59,172 nt of DNA from Fulvivirga lutimaris. Lineage in GTDB: Bacteria > Bacteroidota > Bacteroidia > Cytophagales > Cyclobacteriaceae. The stretch's first letter is position 1. Every line of letters begins with the position of its first letter. Under the pieces are notes generated by a model. It ran no database searches. It saw only the letters and a list, made by a program, of their open reading frames with translations, and was not told the origin of the DNA. Position numbers and translations under genes: made by a program. The DNA lies in the NCBI RefSeq assembly GCF_009711525.1, contig NZ_SMLV01000435.1, forward strand, positions 1-59,172, in the 5' to 3' direction. This document shows, one piece after another, positions 26,381-35,315 of the stretch.

Positions 26381-28470
26381 CAGCTCAACTTGATTGATAT
26401 TTGATTACCATTAGAAACCTTTGTTCCTGGAATTTTAGATTGCTCAACTACACGACCTTTACCAGAAACATTGACTTTTAAACCTGTGCTCTCTAATAAA
26501 TAAAGCGCATCACGCAGGGTCATACCCTTTACATTCGGGACAAGGTTTTCAATTACTTTATTTTCTTTCCACTTTACAGAATTGCCATAGCGCTCTGTAA
26601 CAACCCATTCTTTTTCTGTCGCACTGTGATTTGACACACCTAATTCATTGCATAAGAATTGCAGTTCGTCCTGCTTTCCTGATTGGATAAGGGGAAAAAT
26701 TCCAGCCTCAGCAGTAAACTCTTTTGGAAGTGGGTCATGCATATCTATATCTCTTGAATAGATATTATCAGCAATCTCTTTGAACACTGGAGCAGCCACA
26801 TTACTACCATATTGGCGCCATCCTTTAGGGTTTTTGATCAATACAATAGCGCTGTATTTTGGTTGCTCTGCTGGGAAATAGCCCGCAAATGAAGTGATAT
26901 ACTTTTTAGTATACCTTCCCTTTTCTAATATCTGAGCGGTACCGGTCTTACCCGCTATTTTGTAGTGGCTATTCTTGATGTTAGCTGCCGTACCACGTTC
27001 AACAACACCTTCAAGCATAATCCTCAGCTTAATCAAGGTTTCATCAGAGCAAATTTTATCATTAAGCACAGTGGGTTTGATATTCTCAACTACCTTGTCG
27101 GCCCTTCTTATTTTTTTAACAAATACTGGCCTGATCATTTTGCCATTATTAGCCACAGCATTATATAAAGCCAATGTCTGTAGAGGTGTTAACTCAAGAC
27201 CATAACCATAAGCCATCCATGGCAAAGTAATACCACTCCAGTCTTTATCCGTTGGTCGTTTTATGATAGGAATACCCTCTCCCTTAATCTGAACACCAAG
27301 TGGCTGAGATAAACCTAGCTTATCAATCTGCTCTACAAATTTTGATGGCTGCTTCCCAAAATATTTATCTACCAATTTGGCCATGGCCACATTAGAAGAT
27401 ACTTCAAAAGCCTCCTTTACAGTGATAGTTCCATAACCACCTTCCTCATGATCACGAACTATACTTTTGTAGAATTTCTGAACACCGTTTCCAGTGTTGA
27501 TGGTATCGCTTAGTTTAATGCCTGTATTTTCTAAAAGCGCTATCATAGTAGCCAACTTAAAAGTTGAGCCTGGCTCTCTTAATCCCCCAACTGCATAGTT
27601 ATAGCGCTCATAGTAATTGCCTTTGCTGTTCCTGCTTAGATTTGAAATGGCCTTTATTTCACCAGTAGCTACCTCCATAACTGCTACCACACCATAATCA
27701 GCTTCATGATATTCTAATGCTCTTAATAATGCAGTTTCGCTTACATCCTGAAGGTTGATATCTATTGTAGTTTCAATATCAAGACCCTGCTCCGTTTTAA
27801 CCTCAGTACCATCAAAAACAGGCTTCCAGCTACCTCCGGCTATTCTTTGGTAAAGCGCTTCACCATCCTGACCGGCTAATTCATCATTAAAACTATATTC
27901 AAGACCTGCCCCACGCTCGTTTTCATTGATAAATCCGATGGTTCTTAAGCTCAGGTTGGAGAATGGTCTGAATCTTTTATCCACTTTCTCGAAAATGATT
28001 CCACCTCTTAACCTTCCTGCCCTGAAAATTGGCCAGTCCTCTAAATTCTTTTTATCCTGATACCCGATAGTTGTTGAACTCAAAGGTGTGTATTGGCGAT
28101 TGGCCTCACGTGCATTTCTTAGCATCCTTTTGTAAGCTTCGGCACTTTGATCTTTAAAAAACCTTGAAAGTCTGTAGGCTAGAGAGTCTATACCACTATT
28201 AAAAAGCTCATCAGAAGCAATGGTTGCATCAAATGCTACTTTATAAAAAGGCAGTGATGTAGCCAATAGGCTGCCGTTATCGCTGTAGATATTACCACGC
28301 GTAGCTTTGACAGGTCTGTACTGAAAACTCATCTGATCAGACACCTCTTTCCACTTCTCCCCCTCAAAAAACTGAATGCGGCCCACTTTTATGGCAACCG
28401 CAGCAGCAAAGACGAAGACAAGCAAAAATGCTATCCGTACCCTGAGTAATATGGACTTCTTAATGTTCAC
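26380..28470 (-). CDS. ftsI: Septal penicillin-binding protein FtsI (PBP3) with PASTA domain
   Basis: The transpeptidase that cross-links septal peptidoglycan, working with FtsW. The 696-residue protein starts at a GTG (28470) that overlaps ftsL by 11 bases. It has a membrane helix (IAFLLVFVFAAAVAIKVG), a pedestal domain with KATRGNIYSDNGSLLATS, and the catalytic motifs GSTFKLATM (SxxK, Ser near 303), VSSNVAMAK (SxN) and AGKTGTAQI (KTG). The last 65 residues form a PASTA domain (VPNVKGMTLRDALYLLES). The PASTA tail is common in Bacteroidota FtsI and absent from E. coli FtsI. Confidence 0.96.
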   Translation of the reverse strand: MNIKKSILLRVRIAFLLVFVFAAAVAIKVGRIQFFEGEKWKEVSDQMSFQYRPVKATRGNIYSDNGSLLATSLPFYKVAFDATIASDELFNSGIDSLAYRLSRFFKDQSAEAYKRMLRNAREANRQYTPLSSTTIGYQDKKNLEDWPIFRAGRLRGGIIFEKVDKRFRPFSNLSLRTIGFINENERGAGLEYSFNDELAGQDGEALYQRIAGGSWKPVFDGTEVKTEQGLDIETTIDINLQDVSETALLRALEYHEADYGVVAVMEVATGEIKAISNLSRNSKGNYYERYNYAVGGLREPGSTFKLATMIALLENTGIKLSDTINTGNGVQKFYKSIVRDHEEGGYGTITVKEAFEVSSNVAMAKLVDKYFGKQPSKFVEQIDKLGLSQPLGVQIKGEGIPIIKRPTDKDWSGITLPWMAYGYGLELTPLQTLALYNAVANNGKMIRPVFVKKIRRADKVVENIKPTVLNDKICSDETLIKLRIMLEGVVERGTAANIKNSHYKIAGKTGTAQILEKGRYTKKYITSFAGYFPAEQPKYSAIVLIKNPKGWRQYGSNVAAPVFKEIADNIYSRDIDMHDPLPKEFTAEAGIFPLIQSGKQDELQFLCNELGVSNHSATEKEWVVTERYGNSVKWKENKVIENLVPNVKGMTLRDALYLLESTGLKVNVSGKGRVVEQSKIPGTKVSNGNQISIKLS

Positions 28471-28828
28471 TATTAATCACTATTTTTTCGGGTGGTCTTA
28501 GACTTTCTGTAATTCCCTTTCGGGCAATATTTTTAGCAACCTCAGATTGCTTTCCAGCAAACATGTAGTCGGCCTTGAGTGTGGTATAGTCTGCTCTTAG
28601 ATCTTCAACTTCTTTCTCCAACGTGTCTATTTTGCGTACATTCTTTTCAGCATAATGACTGTTACCGATGTAAAACAATCCGACAAAAGCTACGAATAAG
28701 ATATAAGGCACAAACCTGACCGGTATACCGCTTTTAAAAGCAGCATCCAGCTTTAGAAGGTTCTCTAACTTAGAAAATACACTCCTTCCTTTTTGTTCCT
28801 TCTTTATTCTAAATGTGTTTGTCGACAT
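28460..28828 (-). CDS. ftsL: FtsL-like divisome protein
   Basis: A 122-residue bitopic protein: a basic cytosolic start (about 40 residues), a membrane helix (FVPYILFVAFVGLFYIG) and a periplasmic heptad-rich segment (NVRKIDTLEKEVEDLRADYT). This layout and the position between rsmH and ftsI are those of Bacteroidota FtsL, which pairs with the FtsB/DivIC coiled coil and connects FtsQ with FtsI/FtsW. Sequence conservation of FtsL is low, so the call rests mostly on layout and context. Two bases separate it from rsmH and it overlaps ftsI by 11 bases. Confidence 0.85.
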   Translation of the reverse strand: MSTNTFRIKKEQKGRSVFSKLENLLKLDAAFKSGIPVRFVPYILFVAFVGLFYIGNSHYAEKNVRKIDTLEKEVEDLRADYTTLKADYMFAGKQSEVAKNIARKGITESLRPPEKIVINSEH

Positions 28829-28830
28829 CT

Positions 28831-29751
28831 CTATATTTTCTCGGCTATTCTCAGCTTAGCGCTTCTAGCTCGGTTATTTATCTTCAATTCTTCTTCTGAA
28901 GCCTCTACTGGCTTTCTTGTTATAGCATTAAAAGGCTTAAGCACATTTCCATAAAAATCCTTTTCCAGCTCTCCTTGTACCTTCCCTTTAGCGATGTAAT
29001 TTTTTACCATTCGGTCTTCAAGAGAGTGATAAGACATAACTACCAGTCTTCCTCCAACTTTCAAGACCTCTTCACTTTGAACCAGTACTTCTTCCAAAGC
29101 CTTTAGCTCTTCATTTACCTCAATCCTAATGGCTTGAAAAACCTGTGCGTAATACCTATTCTCTTTGCCTCTTTTGGCAAACCGGCTTAAAATCTTTTTA
29201 AGATCTTCAACCGTCTTAATTTCTTTATTTATCCTCTCTGCTGCTATGGCAGCAGCTAACGTCTTTGCGTTTCTCACTTCACCATACATTCCCAAAAGTT
29301 TGTGAAGTGCATCGGTGCTATAAGTATTTACAACTGTCTTTGCGGTCACATCAGCAGATTGATCCATTCTCATATCGAGCTCCGCATCAAATCGAGTAGA
29401 AAAACCTCGTTCACCATCATCAATCTGATGTGATGATATTCCCAAGTCACCTAAAATGCCATCTACCTGCTTCACCCCATAAGCTTTGAGGTATCGCTTC
29501 AAATACCTGAAGTTTCCCTCTATCAAAGTGAATTTGTTAGAGTCCAGACTCTCGGCATTCTTAACAGCATCCTGATCTTGATCAAAACCATACAAATGGC
29601 CGCCATCAAGGTGCTTAAGGATTTCCTTAGAATGACCCCCGCCACCGAATGTCAAGTCTACATATAGCCCGTTTGGCTTTATGTTTAGGCCTTCAATGCA
29701 CTCTTGAAGCATAACCGGCTGATGATATTCATAGTCAGCCATTTCATTCAT
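28831..29751 (-). CDS. rsmH: 16S rRNA m4C1402 methyltransferase RsmH (MraW)
   Basis: Uses S-adenosylmethionine to methylate N4 of C1402 in the 16S rRNA P site. The 306-residue protein carries YHQPVMLQECIEGL at the N-terminus, the SAM loop VDLTFGGGGHSKEIL near 33, FDQDQDAVKNAESL, GDLGISSHQIDDGERGFS near 100 and the late VMSYHSLEDRMVKNYI. The ATG at 29751 overlaps the mraZ end (ATGAATGA); an in-frame ATG three codons later is an alternative. Length is family-typical. Confidence 0.97.
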   Translation of the reverse strand: MNEMADYEYHQPVMLQECIEGLNIKPNGLYVDLTFGGGGHSKEILKHLDGGHLYGFDQDQDAVKNAESLDSNKFTLIEGNFRYLKRYLKAYGVKQVDGILGDLGISSHQIDDGERGFSTRFDAELDMRMDQSADVTAKTVVNTYSTDALHKLLGMYGEVRNAKTLAAAIAAERINKEIKTVEDLKKILSRFAKRGKENRYYAQVFQAIRIEVNEELKALEEVLVQSEEVLKVGGRLVVMSYHSLEDRMVKNYIAKGKVQGELEKDFYGNVLKPFNAITRKPVEASEEELKINNRARSAKLRIAEKI

Positions 29752-30187
29752 CTAAGTACTTCTGAGCCAATTTTGAGAATTCATCCGGATCTTCAATCAA
29801 ATGATTATTGTATTGCTCCGGATTCCATATTTCCACTTTATTACCCATTCCAACGACTATGGCATCTTTCTCAAGATGAGCATAACCCATCATCAATTTT
29901 GGTATGAGTAAACGGCCTGCGTTATCCAGCTCTACTGTAGAACTACCTCTAAAGAAGTTCCTTTGCAGTTTTCTGTATTCTTCATTGAATTCGCTTAGGC
30001 CAGCAATTTTAGAATAGATTTTTTTATACTCAATCATTGGATAGAGTATTAGACATGGCTCGAAACCCCTGCGCACAACAAGCTCATTACCAGATGTTTC
30101 TGGTAAGCTCGCTTTGATTTTTGCTGGCAAGGCAAGCCTGCCTTTAGCATCAATCTTGCATTCGTACTCACTGGTGAAAAATGCCAT
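29744..30187 (-). CDS. mraZ: Transcriptional regulator MraZ
   Basis: A DNA-binding protein of the AbrB/SpoVT-like fold that controls the dcw cluster from its own promoter. The 147-residue sequence has the tandem MraZ domains: FTSEYECKIDAKGRLALPAK at the start and, near residue 75, FFRGSSTVELDNAGRLLIPK, with the repeated D-x-x-G-R-L motif. It begins the cluster, and directly upstream lie three 10-bp repeats that fit MraZ boxes overlapping the promoter. Autoregulation is therefore likely. Confidence 0.96.
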   Translation of the reverse strand: MAFFTSEYECKIDAKGRLALPAKIKASLPETSGNELVVRRGFEPCLILYPMIEYKKIYSKIAGLSEFNEEYRKLQRNFFRGSSTVELDNAGRLLIPKLMMGYAHLEKDAIVVGMGNKVEIWNPEQYNNHLIEDPDEFSKLAQKYLDE

Positions 30188-30216
30188 TATCGCTTATATG
30201 CTACTGTTCTAATAAA

Positions 30217-30224
30217 CAAACATA
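30217..30224 (-). promoter_or_regulatory. -7 box of the mraZ/dcw promoter
   Basis: TATGTTTG on the minus strand matches the Bacteroidota TAnnTTTG box. It would place the transcription start about 23 bases before the mraZ ATG. The MraZ repeats cover the expected -33 region. Confidence 0.6.
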
Positions 30225-30240
30225 TAAAAATATTTGACAT

Positions 30241-30272
30241 TTTCCACCACTTTCCACCACTTTACTCCACTT
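30241..30272 (-). promoter_or_regulatory. Triple MraZ-type operator repeats
   Basis: The plus strand reads TTTCCACCAC, TTTCCACCAC and TTTACTCCAC in direct succession, so the minus strand shows three 10-bp units with GTGG or GTGGTGG cores spaced by exactly one helical turn. This matches the GTG-rich direct repeats bound by MraZ in other bacteria. Their place over the -33 region fits control of the dcw cluster. Confidence 0.75.
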
Positions 30273-30377
30273 TTTAACATTTTCTTACATAATTATTACA
30301 CAAGAGCAAAAAACTAGTGTATGTCAGCCAAAGCGCTGAAATGATAAAAAATACAAAGTGTTAAGAGTGATTGTTAC

Positions 30378-31556
30378 TTAGAGGTCCAAAATGCCATTTT
30401 TAGCCATTTTAGCTATATCAGCAGCGGAAATTCCCAAAGTATTCTCCAGAATTTCTGTGGTATGCTCCCCATATTTTGGTGGTGGGGGAATGTGGGAGGG
30501 TTTTGATCCCTTTTCGACATAAGTGCGAATACCTTCTAATTTCCCCCCTTTAAAGAGGCCTAAGTCCTTCGCATAGGCATCAATTGCATCCGACACCCCG
30601 TTAACCAAGCCCACCGGCACTTTTCGGATATTAAGCAAATCAATTAATTCCTGAGCATTATATTTTCCAATCTCTGTGGTCAAAAGACTGTTTAAAGATT
30701 TCCTATTTTCCACTCTACCTGAATTCTCTGAGTATTGAGGGTTGCTAGGAAGGTTAAGCACCTCGCATAGGGCCTTGAATTGTTTATTATTACCCACGGC
30801 AAGCATAATTCTCCTATCGTCAGCTGTAACATACGTCTCACCATACGGGGCGATGTTTGGATGGGCAGAGCCTTGCTTTTTGGGCTCATTCCCCACCTTT
30901 AGAAAATTAGAAGCCTGATTGGCAAGTGAAGCGATTCCCGCGTCAATCAGTGACACCTCAACCTTGCTCCCCTCACCAGTCTGTAGCATCTTTATATACG
31001 ACAATAATATAGCCTCCTTTAACTGATGACCTGCTAGAATATCTATAAGTGCCACAGGCATTTTCAAAGGCTCAGAGTCAGGCTCACCATTAATCATCAT
31101 AAAACCAGCTTCGGCCTGAATGATGGCATCATACCCCACCTTATCAACATCAGAACCGTAGCCTGTAATTTGGCCATAAATAATCTTGGAGTTATGCAGC
31201 TTCAATGATTTGTAATCAACACCAAACTTCACATCATCGCCAGGCTTATAACTAGTAATTACAATGTCAGCCTTTTCAACTAATGAATATAAAATGTTCA
31301 GCCCTTCCGGCTTAGAGATGTCAATGGCAATAGATTTTTTACCCCAATTTATACATGAAAAATAGGCTGAATTATCAACTTTATTTTCACCTTGAATCCG
31401 CCATGATCTGGTTACATCTCCTTTGGTAGTTGGGTTTTCTACTTTTACAACCTCCGCTCCTAGCTCAGCAAAAAATTGTCCAACACTTGGTCCAGCCAGT
31501 ACAGATGCCAGCTCAAGCACCATTAAATCTTTAAATAACTGATTTAATTGACTCAT
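30378..31556 (-). CDS. CaiB/BaiF family III CoA-transferase
   Basis: A 392-residue cytosolic enzyme of the family that moves CoA between carboxylic acids through an aspartyl-CoA thioester. Family features are the start LMVLELASVLAGPSVGQFFAELGAEV (split over residues 10-35), VENPTTKGDVTRSWR, YFSCINWGKKSIAIDISKPE and the catalytic-Asp region VALIDILAGHQLKEA near 170. Substrates in this family range from carnitine and formate to methylsuccinyl units, so the acid is not predictable. No other catabolic gene is nearby. It ends 190 bases before the dcw promoter and is divergent from the plug lipoprotein. Confidence 0.9.
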   Translation of the reverse strand: MSQLNQLFKDLMVLELASVLAGPSVGQFFAELGAEVVKVENPTTKGDVTRSWRIQGENKVDNSAYFSCINWGKKSIAIDISKPEGLNILYSLVEKADIVITSYKPGDDVKFGVDYKSLKLHNSKIIYGQITGYGSDVDKVGYDAIIQAEAGFMMINGEPDSEPLKMPVALIDILAGHQLKEAILLSYIKMLQTGEGSKVEVSLIDAGIASLANQASNFLKVGNEPKKQGSAHPNIAPYGETYVTADDRRIMLAVGNNKQFKALCEVLNLPSNPQYSENSGRVENRKSLNSLLTTEIGKYNAQELIDLLNIRKVPVGLVNGVSDAIDAYAKDLGLFKGGKLEGIRTYVEKGSKPSHIPPPPKYGEHTTEILENTLGISAADIAKMAKNGILDL

Positions 31557-31607
31557 ATCACAAGGCCTATTTCATTAAAATCTGATGCAAATTTGTTATA
31601 TTCAAGT

Positions 31608-32021
31608 ATGAAAACGGCTAAAATACTATTCTTTATTCTTTTGTTTGGATGCGGCTCAGCAAATAAGCAGACTTCCTCTGTTCAAGTTCAGCAGGATGTA
31701 GTTTCTAATGAAGTTGCCCCGGGTGACAATAGTACTTCACTTGCTGATTATCTTAAAAGAATTCCAGGTGTTCAAATTCAAGGTCGTGGTCCGGACGTTC
31801 AAGTTTTAATTAGAGGAAACAATACCTTCTCTGAAAATCGCGAACCACTTTTCATCATTAATGGTCTTCGAGTAGGCACAACATATCAATCCGCATCACA
31901 ACTTGTAGATGTCGCAGACATAGCCAACGTTAGAGTTTTAAAATCAGGATCTGAAACTGCACGTTATGGCATGCAGGGTAATAATGGAGTTATCATTATT
32001 ACAACCAAAAAAAAATCTTGA
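31608..32021 (+). CDS. Stand-alone TonB-receptor plug-domain lipoprotein
   Basis: From the ATG at 31608 the product is 137 residues. A lipoprotein signal (ILFFILLFGCGSANK, lipobox Cys near residue 13) is followed by a linker and a SusC/RagA-type plug domain: SLADYLKRIPGVQIQGRGPD, VLIRGNNTFSENREPLFIIN, then NVRVLKSGSETARYGMQGNN and GVIIITTKK at the end. No beta-barrel follows, so this is a free plug rather than a truncated receptor; the stop is clean. The longer frame from a TTG at 31548 is unlikely. Its role may be to interact with TonB or with secretion barrels, but this is inference. Confidence 0.82.
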   Translation: MKTAKILFFILLFGCGSANKQTSSVQVQQDVVSNEVAPGDNSTSLADYLKRIPGVQIQGRGPDVQVLIRGNNTFSENREPLFIINGLRVGTTYQSASQLVDVADIANVRVLKSGSETARYGMQGNNGVIIITTKKKS

Positions 32022-32172
32022 CATTCACACTTCCTGCTGGCACTTAGTTGGTTGCCCAAAATTTATTAGGCTTTATCGCATAATATAATTCAGCGAAACA
32101 ACTTCAAAAATCTTCTTAACAAATGAACGATTTTGACCTTTAAAGCCTTTAAGCATTTATATCAAATAGTAT

Positions 32173-32180
32173 TAACTTTG
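32173..32180 (+). promoter_or_regulatory. -7 box immediately upstream of mnmA
   Basis: TAACTTTG matches TAnnTTTG and ends only five bases before the mnmA ATG. Transcription from it would start at or next to the start codon, giving a leaderless or nearly leaderless mRNA. I could not find a good -33 TTG at the usual spacing. Confidence 0.5.
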
Positions 32181-32185
32181 CGATA

Positions 32186-33373
32186 ATGAAAAGAGTGGTG
32201 ATAGGAATGTCAGGAGGAGTAGACTCCAGTGTAGCAGCATACTTGCTTAAAGAGCAGGGTTATGAAGTTATTGGTATGTTTATGAAGAACTGGCATGATG
32301 ACTCAGTAACAATTAGCAAGGAATGTCCTTGGCTTGAGGATTCTAATGATGCCATGATAGTAGCCCAAAATCTGAGTATACCTTTTCAAGCTATAGATTT
32401 AAGCAAAGATTACAAGGAGCGCATTGTCGACTATATGTTCGATGAATACCAAAAGGGAAGAACTCCTAACCCTGATGTGCTTTGCAACAGGGAAATAAAG
32501 TTTGATATTTTTCTTAAAGCCGCTATTAAGCTCAAGGCCGATTATATTGCTACAGGACATTACTGCAGAAAATCTGAAGAAGTGATTGATGGTGAAACAA
32601 CCTACAAGCTTCTAGCTGGCAAAGACAACAATAAAGATCAAAGCTACTTTCTGTGTCAATTAACGCAAGATCAACTGTCAAAGGCATTATTCCCTATTGG
32701 TGAATTAACCAAGCCTGAAGTACGCGAAATAGCTAAAGAAATTGGATTAATAACTGCTGATAAAAAGGATAGTCAAGGTCTGTGTTTTATCGGTAAGGTT
32801 CGCCTACCCGAGTTCTTGCAACAAAAGCTCGAGCCAAAAAGAGGCAAAGTGATCGAGGTGCCTGCAAATGCACCGTTATATCAGGAGCAAGTATTAGCTG
32901 GAGATAATGCTCAGCACGATCTTGCTGAAATGACTAAAAGCATTACTTACTCAGAAGACGATGGCACAGTGGTTGGAGAACATGCAGGGGCTCATTACTT
33001 TACTATTGGTCAGCGAAAAGGGCTGAATATTGGTGGTACTCCTGAACCATTATTTATAATAAATACAGATACTACTAACAATATTATATATACAGGACAG
33101 GGCGAAAATCATCCAGGTCTTTATAAGAAAGGTCTATTAATAAACACAGATGACATCCATTGGGTAAGACCTGATTTGGAAATGCCAATTGGCTCAAGTA
33201 AAGATTACTTAGTAAGAATCAGGTATAGACAACCATTAGAAAAAGCTACCCTATTTAGAGAGGCAAACGGGCTCTATATCATCTTTGATAATCCTCAAAA
33301 AGCCATTGCTCCTGGGCAATTTGCCGTATGGTATCAGGATGACGAGTTAATTGGATCTGGGGTTATTAGTTAA
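32186..33373 (+). CDS. mnmA: tRNA-specific 2-thiouridylase MnmA
   Basis: Thiolates U34 of tRNA-Lys, -Glu and -Gln with sulfur relayed from a cysteine desulfurase. The 395-residue enzyme shows the PP-loop [19 protein letters not shown] at residues 8-26, the first catalytic Cys in [13 protein letters not shown] near 98 and the second in [16 protein letters not shown] near 200. It is longer than the E. coli enzyme (368) because of an extra acidic stretch near 220-265 ([14 protein letters not shown] at its end). It ends just before a convergent membrane-protein gene. Confidence 0.97.
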   Translation: MKRVVIGMSGGVDSSVAAYLLKEQGYEVIGMFMKNWHDDSVTISKECPWLEDSNDAMIVAQNLSIPFQAIDLSKDYKERIVDYMFDEYQKGRTPNPDVLCNREIKFDIFLKAAIKLKADYIATGHYCRKSEEVIDGETTYKLLAGKDNNKDQSYFLCQLTQDQLSKALFPIGELTKPEVREIAKEIGLITADKKDSQGLCFIGKVRLPEFLQQKLEPKRGKVIEVPANAPLYQEQVLAGDNAQHDLAEMTKSITYSEDDGTVVGEHAGAHYFTIGQRKGLNIGGTPEPLFIINTDTTNNIIYTGQGENHPGLYKKGLLINTDDIHWVRPDLEMPIGSSKDYLVRIRYRQPLEKATLFREANGLYIIFDNPQKAIAPGQFAVWYQDDELIGSGVIS

Positions 33374-33392
33374 TTAACCGCAGATCCAATCC

Positions 33393-34061
33393 TTACATAG
33401 ACATGCTGTCGAGTTGGTAATTGATGGTTCTATTAAATCCAGAACTTTCTGAATAGTCCCTGACAATATCTACTATTTCTTTTTTTGCCTTCATTTCATT
33501 CACAAGTTCTCTATCGAGACCATAGTACACATCATAAAAGCCATCTTCAGCATCAAGTTTTTTCACTTTACCGTTGTAAGAAAAAGAGCTGTATGAAACA
33601 AAAAGACTGTCCTCAGTAACGTCAACAACCTTCCATAAATAGTATTTATACTCTGTAGGTTCAGTTTCGTCTTTCAATGTGTAAACATCACCTATGTTAG
33701 GATTTTCAAAAAAATCTGCAGTTTGCTTCTGCTTTACTCCACCAGCATAAGTTAAATAAGCCGCCAGAAGAGCTATTATCGCCAGTCCTGAAAACAAATA
33801 TTTAGGCGTTGGCACAGATGACTTAAGCGCAGAAATGACATCCTTCTTATCCACAGGCATCTGCTTTTCTTCAGTAGCCTTTTGACAATGCGAGCAGTGC
33901 ATTATCGCGCGTTTTTTATAAGGAAATAGTGGAATCCAAAAAATATGCGCGTAGCTTGAATAAATAAGTAATTCCGTTTGCCGCTCATTGCAATTATCGC
34001 AAACCTGATTTTCTAATGGCGCTTGTTTAAGCAGTTTACTGTTAGTTCCGTAAATAATCAT
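33393..34061 (-). CDS. Zinc-ribbon membrane protein, unknown
   Basis: A 222-residue protein with an N-terminal zinc ribbon: CDNC at about 21-24 and CSHC at about 56-59, with a hydrophobic IFWIPLFPYKKRA between them. A single membrane helix follows (LFSGLAIIALLAAYLTYAGG, about 88-107), then an outside domain of about 110 residues (GDVYTLKDETEPTEYKYYLW). It resembles Bacteroidota proteins with a ribbon plus one helix whose function is not known. Two bases separate it from the DUF502 gene upstream, so the two are likely co-transcribed. Confidence 0.6.
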   Translation of the reverse strand: MIIYGTNSKLLKQAPLENQVCDNCNERQTELLIYSSYAHIFWIPLFPYKKRAIMHCSHCQKATEEKQMPVDKKDVISALKSSVPTPKYLFSGLAIIALLAAYLTYAGGVKQKQTADFFENPNIGDVYTLKDETEPTEYKYYLWKVVDVTEDSLFVSYSSFSYNGKVKKLDAEDGFYDVYYGLDRELVNEMKAKKEIVDIVRDYSESSGFNRTINYQLDSMSM

Positions 34062-34063
34062 AT

Positions 34064-34630
34064 CTATTTTTCATCTAAACCTGAAACTCCTCCCGATACA
34101 ACAAATTTCATTGCTGCGGTTGAGCTCATATTTAAAGGTGTTATAAATTTCTTATCTACCAAAAATTGGTTGCCGGACCACGCGTAAGAATGTGGCATAT
34201 AAACAGAAATATAGCCATCTAAATCAATTGTTTTTAGTGATTCATTAGTAACGAACCCTAGCTTCAACAACCTTCTATTCTCATCCATTGCCACGAGAAC
34301 AGGCTTGTTAAATTTTTTCTGATCACCTACAAAAGCCCCAATCAAATCCTTAAGCGAACTGTAAATGATATTAACAAGAGGGATTTTTATAAGATATTTT
34401 TCAAAGTACTCAAAAAACGGCCTAGTAATAAAAAATGACACTAAAAAGCCAAGGAAAGTAACTGCAGATACTATAAGTATAAATCCAAGGCCAGGAATAT
34501 CTACAGGTATCAAACCATCTATCCAGTCAAGGCTCTGGAAAATAACATAAACGGTTAATGCTAAAGGCACTACAAACAAAAGGCCTCGTAAGAAGTAAGT
34601 TATTACTCTATTGAAAGTGAATTTTGACAT
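34064..34630 (-). CDS. DUF502 membrane protein
   Basis: A 188-residue inner-membrane protein with two helices (YFLRGLLFVVPLALTVYVIF and LGFILIVSAVTFLGFLVSFF) and a soluble C-terminal domain of about 100 residues. The DUF502 signature region is LIKIPLVNIIYSSLKDLIGA. The family is common and unassigned. It starts a two-gene unit with the zinc-ribbon protein and begins right after the terminator of the nqr operon. Confidence 0.85.
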   Translation of the reverse strand: MSKFTFNRVITYFLRGLLFVVPLALTVYVIFQSLDWIDGLIPVDIPGLGFILIVSAVTFLGFLVSFFITRPFFEYFEKYLIKIPLVNIIYSSLKDLIGAFVGDQKKFNKPVLVAMDENRRLLKLGFVTNESLKTIDLDGYISVYMPHSYAWSGNQFLVDKKFITPLNMSSTAAMKFVVSGGVSGLDEK

Positions 34631-34650
34631 AACTACAGAATATTATCCAT

Positions 34651-34676
34651 AAAAAAAGGGCTTCAAATGAAGCCCT
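34651..34676 (-). terminator. Rho-independent terminator after nqrE
   Basis: On the minus strand AGGGCTTC and GAAGCCCT (34676-34669 and 34664-34657) form an 8-bp stem with a 4-base loop, followed by seven T. It closes the nqrABCDE unit. Confidence 0.85.
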
Positions 34677-34698
34677 CTAAATTACTTTATAATCTCAA

Positions 34699-35310
34699 TC
34701 AAATTGCGATACCAATAAATGATTTGAAGGCTATACCCATCAAGCCTGTAATAAGCATTGTTATTCCAAGTCCTTTCAAACCATCGGGTACATTTGAATA
34801 TTTAAGTTTCTCACGGATAGCCGCCAGTGCAACAATTGCCAATAACCAACCAATTCCTGATCCAAATCCGAATACAGTAGCTTCTGCCAACGTGTAATCT
34901 CTTTGCACCATGAACAATGATCCTCCTAAGATTGAGCAGTTTACAGCTATAAGTGGCAAAAAGATACCTAATGACCCGTATAATGCAGGTGACATCTTCT
35001 CAACGATCATCTCAACCAATTGCACCATACCGGCAATGATAGCAATGAACATGATGAATTGAAGAAACTCTAAGTTAACATCTGCAAACCCAGCTCCTAA
35101 CCATGTTAGAGCACCTTCTTTAAGCACGTACTCCTGAATTAACCAGTTGATAGGCACTGTTAAACTTAATACAAATATAACTGCTGCTCCAAGACCAATG
35201 GCCGTACTAACCTTTTTTGAAACTGCAAGAAAAGAACACATGCCCAAGAAATAGGCAAAAATCATGTTCTCAATAAATATCGATTTTATTCCTAAGCTTA
35301 CTAACTCCAT
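34699..35310 (-). CDS. nqrE: Na+-translocating NADH:quinone reductase subunit E
   Basis: One of two paralogous membrane subunits (with NqrD) of the sodium-pumping NADH dehydrogenase. A 203-residue protein with six membrane segments. The first helix carries [20 protein letters not shown] and the fourth [20 protein letters not shown]; the Cys residues of these segments (Cys near 26 and 120) match those proposed to hold an iron centre between NqrD and NqrE. It follows nqrD by five bases and is the last nqr gene here. Confidence 0.97.
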   Translation of the reverse strand: MELVSLGIKSIFIENMIFAYFLGMCSFLAVSKKVSTAIGLGAAVIFVLSLTVPINWLIQEYVLKEGALTWLGAGFADVNLEFLQFIMFIAIIAGMVQLVEMIVEKMSPALYGSLGIFLPLIAVNCSILGGSLFMVQRDYTLAEATVFGFGSGIGWLLAIVALAAIREKLKYSNVPDGLKGLGITMLITGLMGIAFKSFIGIAI

Positions 35311-35315
35311 AATTC

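Noticed and set aside
30188-30377. Possible small gene or RNA between mraZ and the CoA-transferase
   Set aside because: Only the MraZ repeats and promoter box explain the structure; no frame or stable fold is visible.
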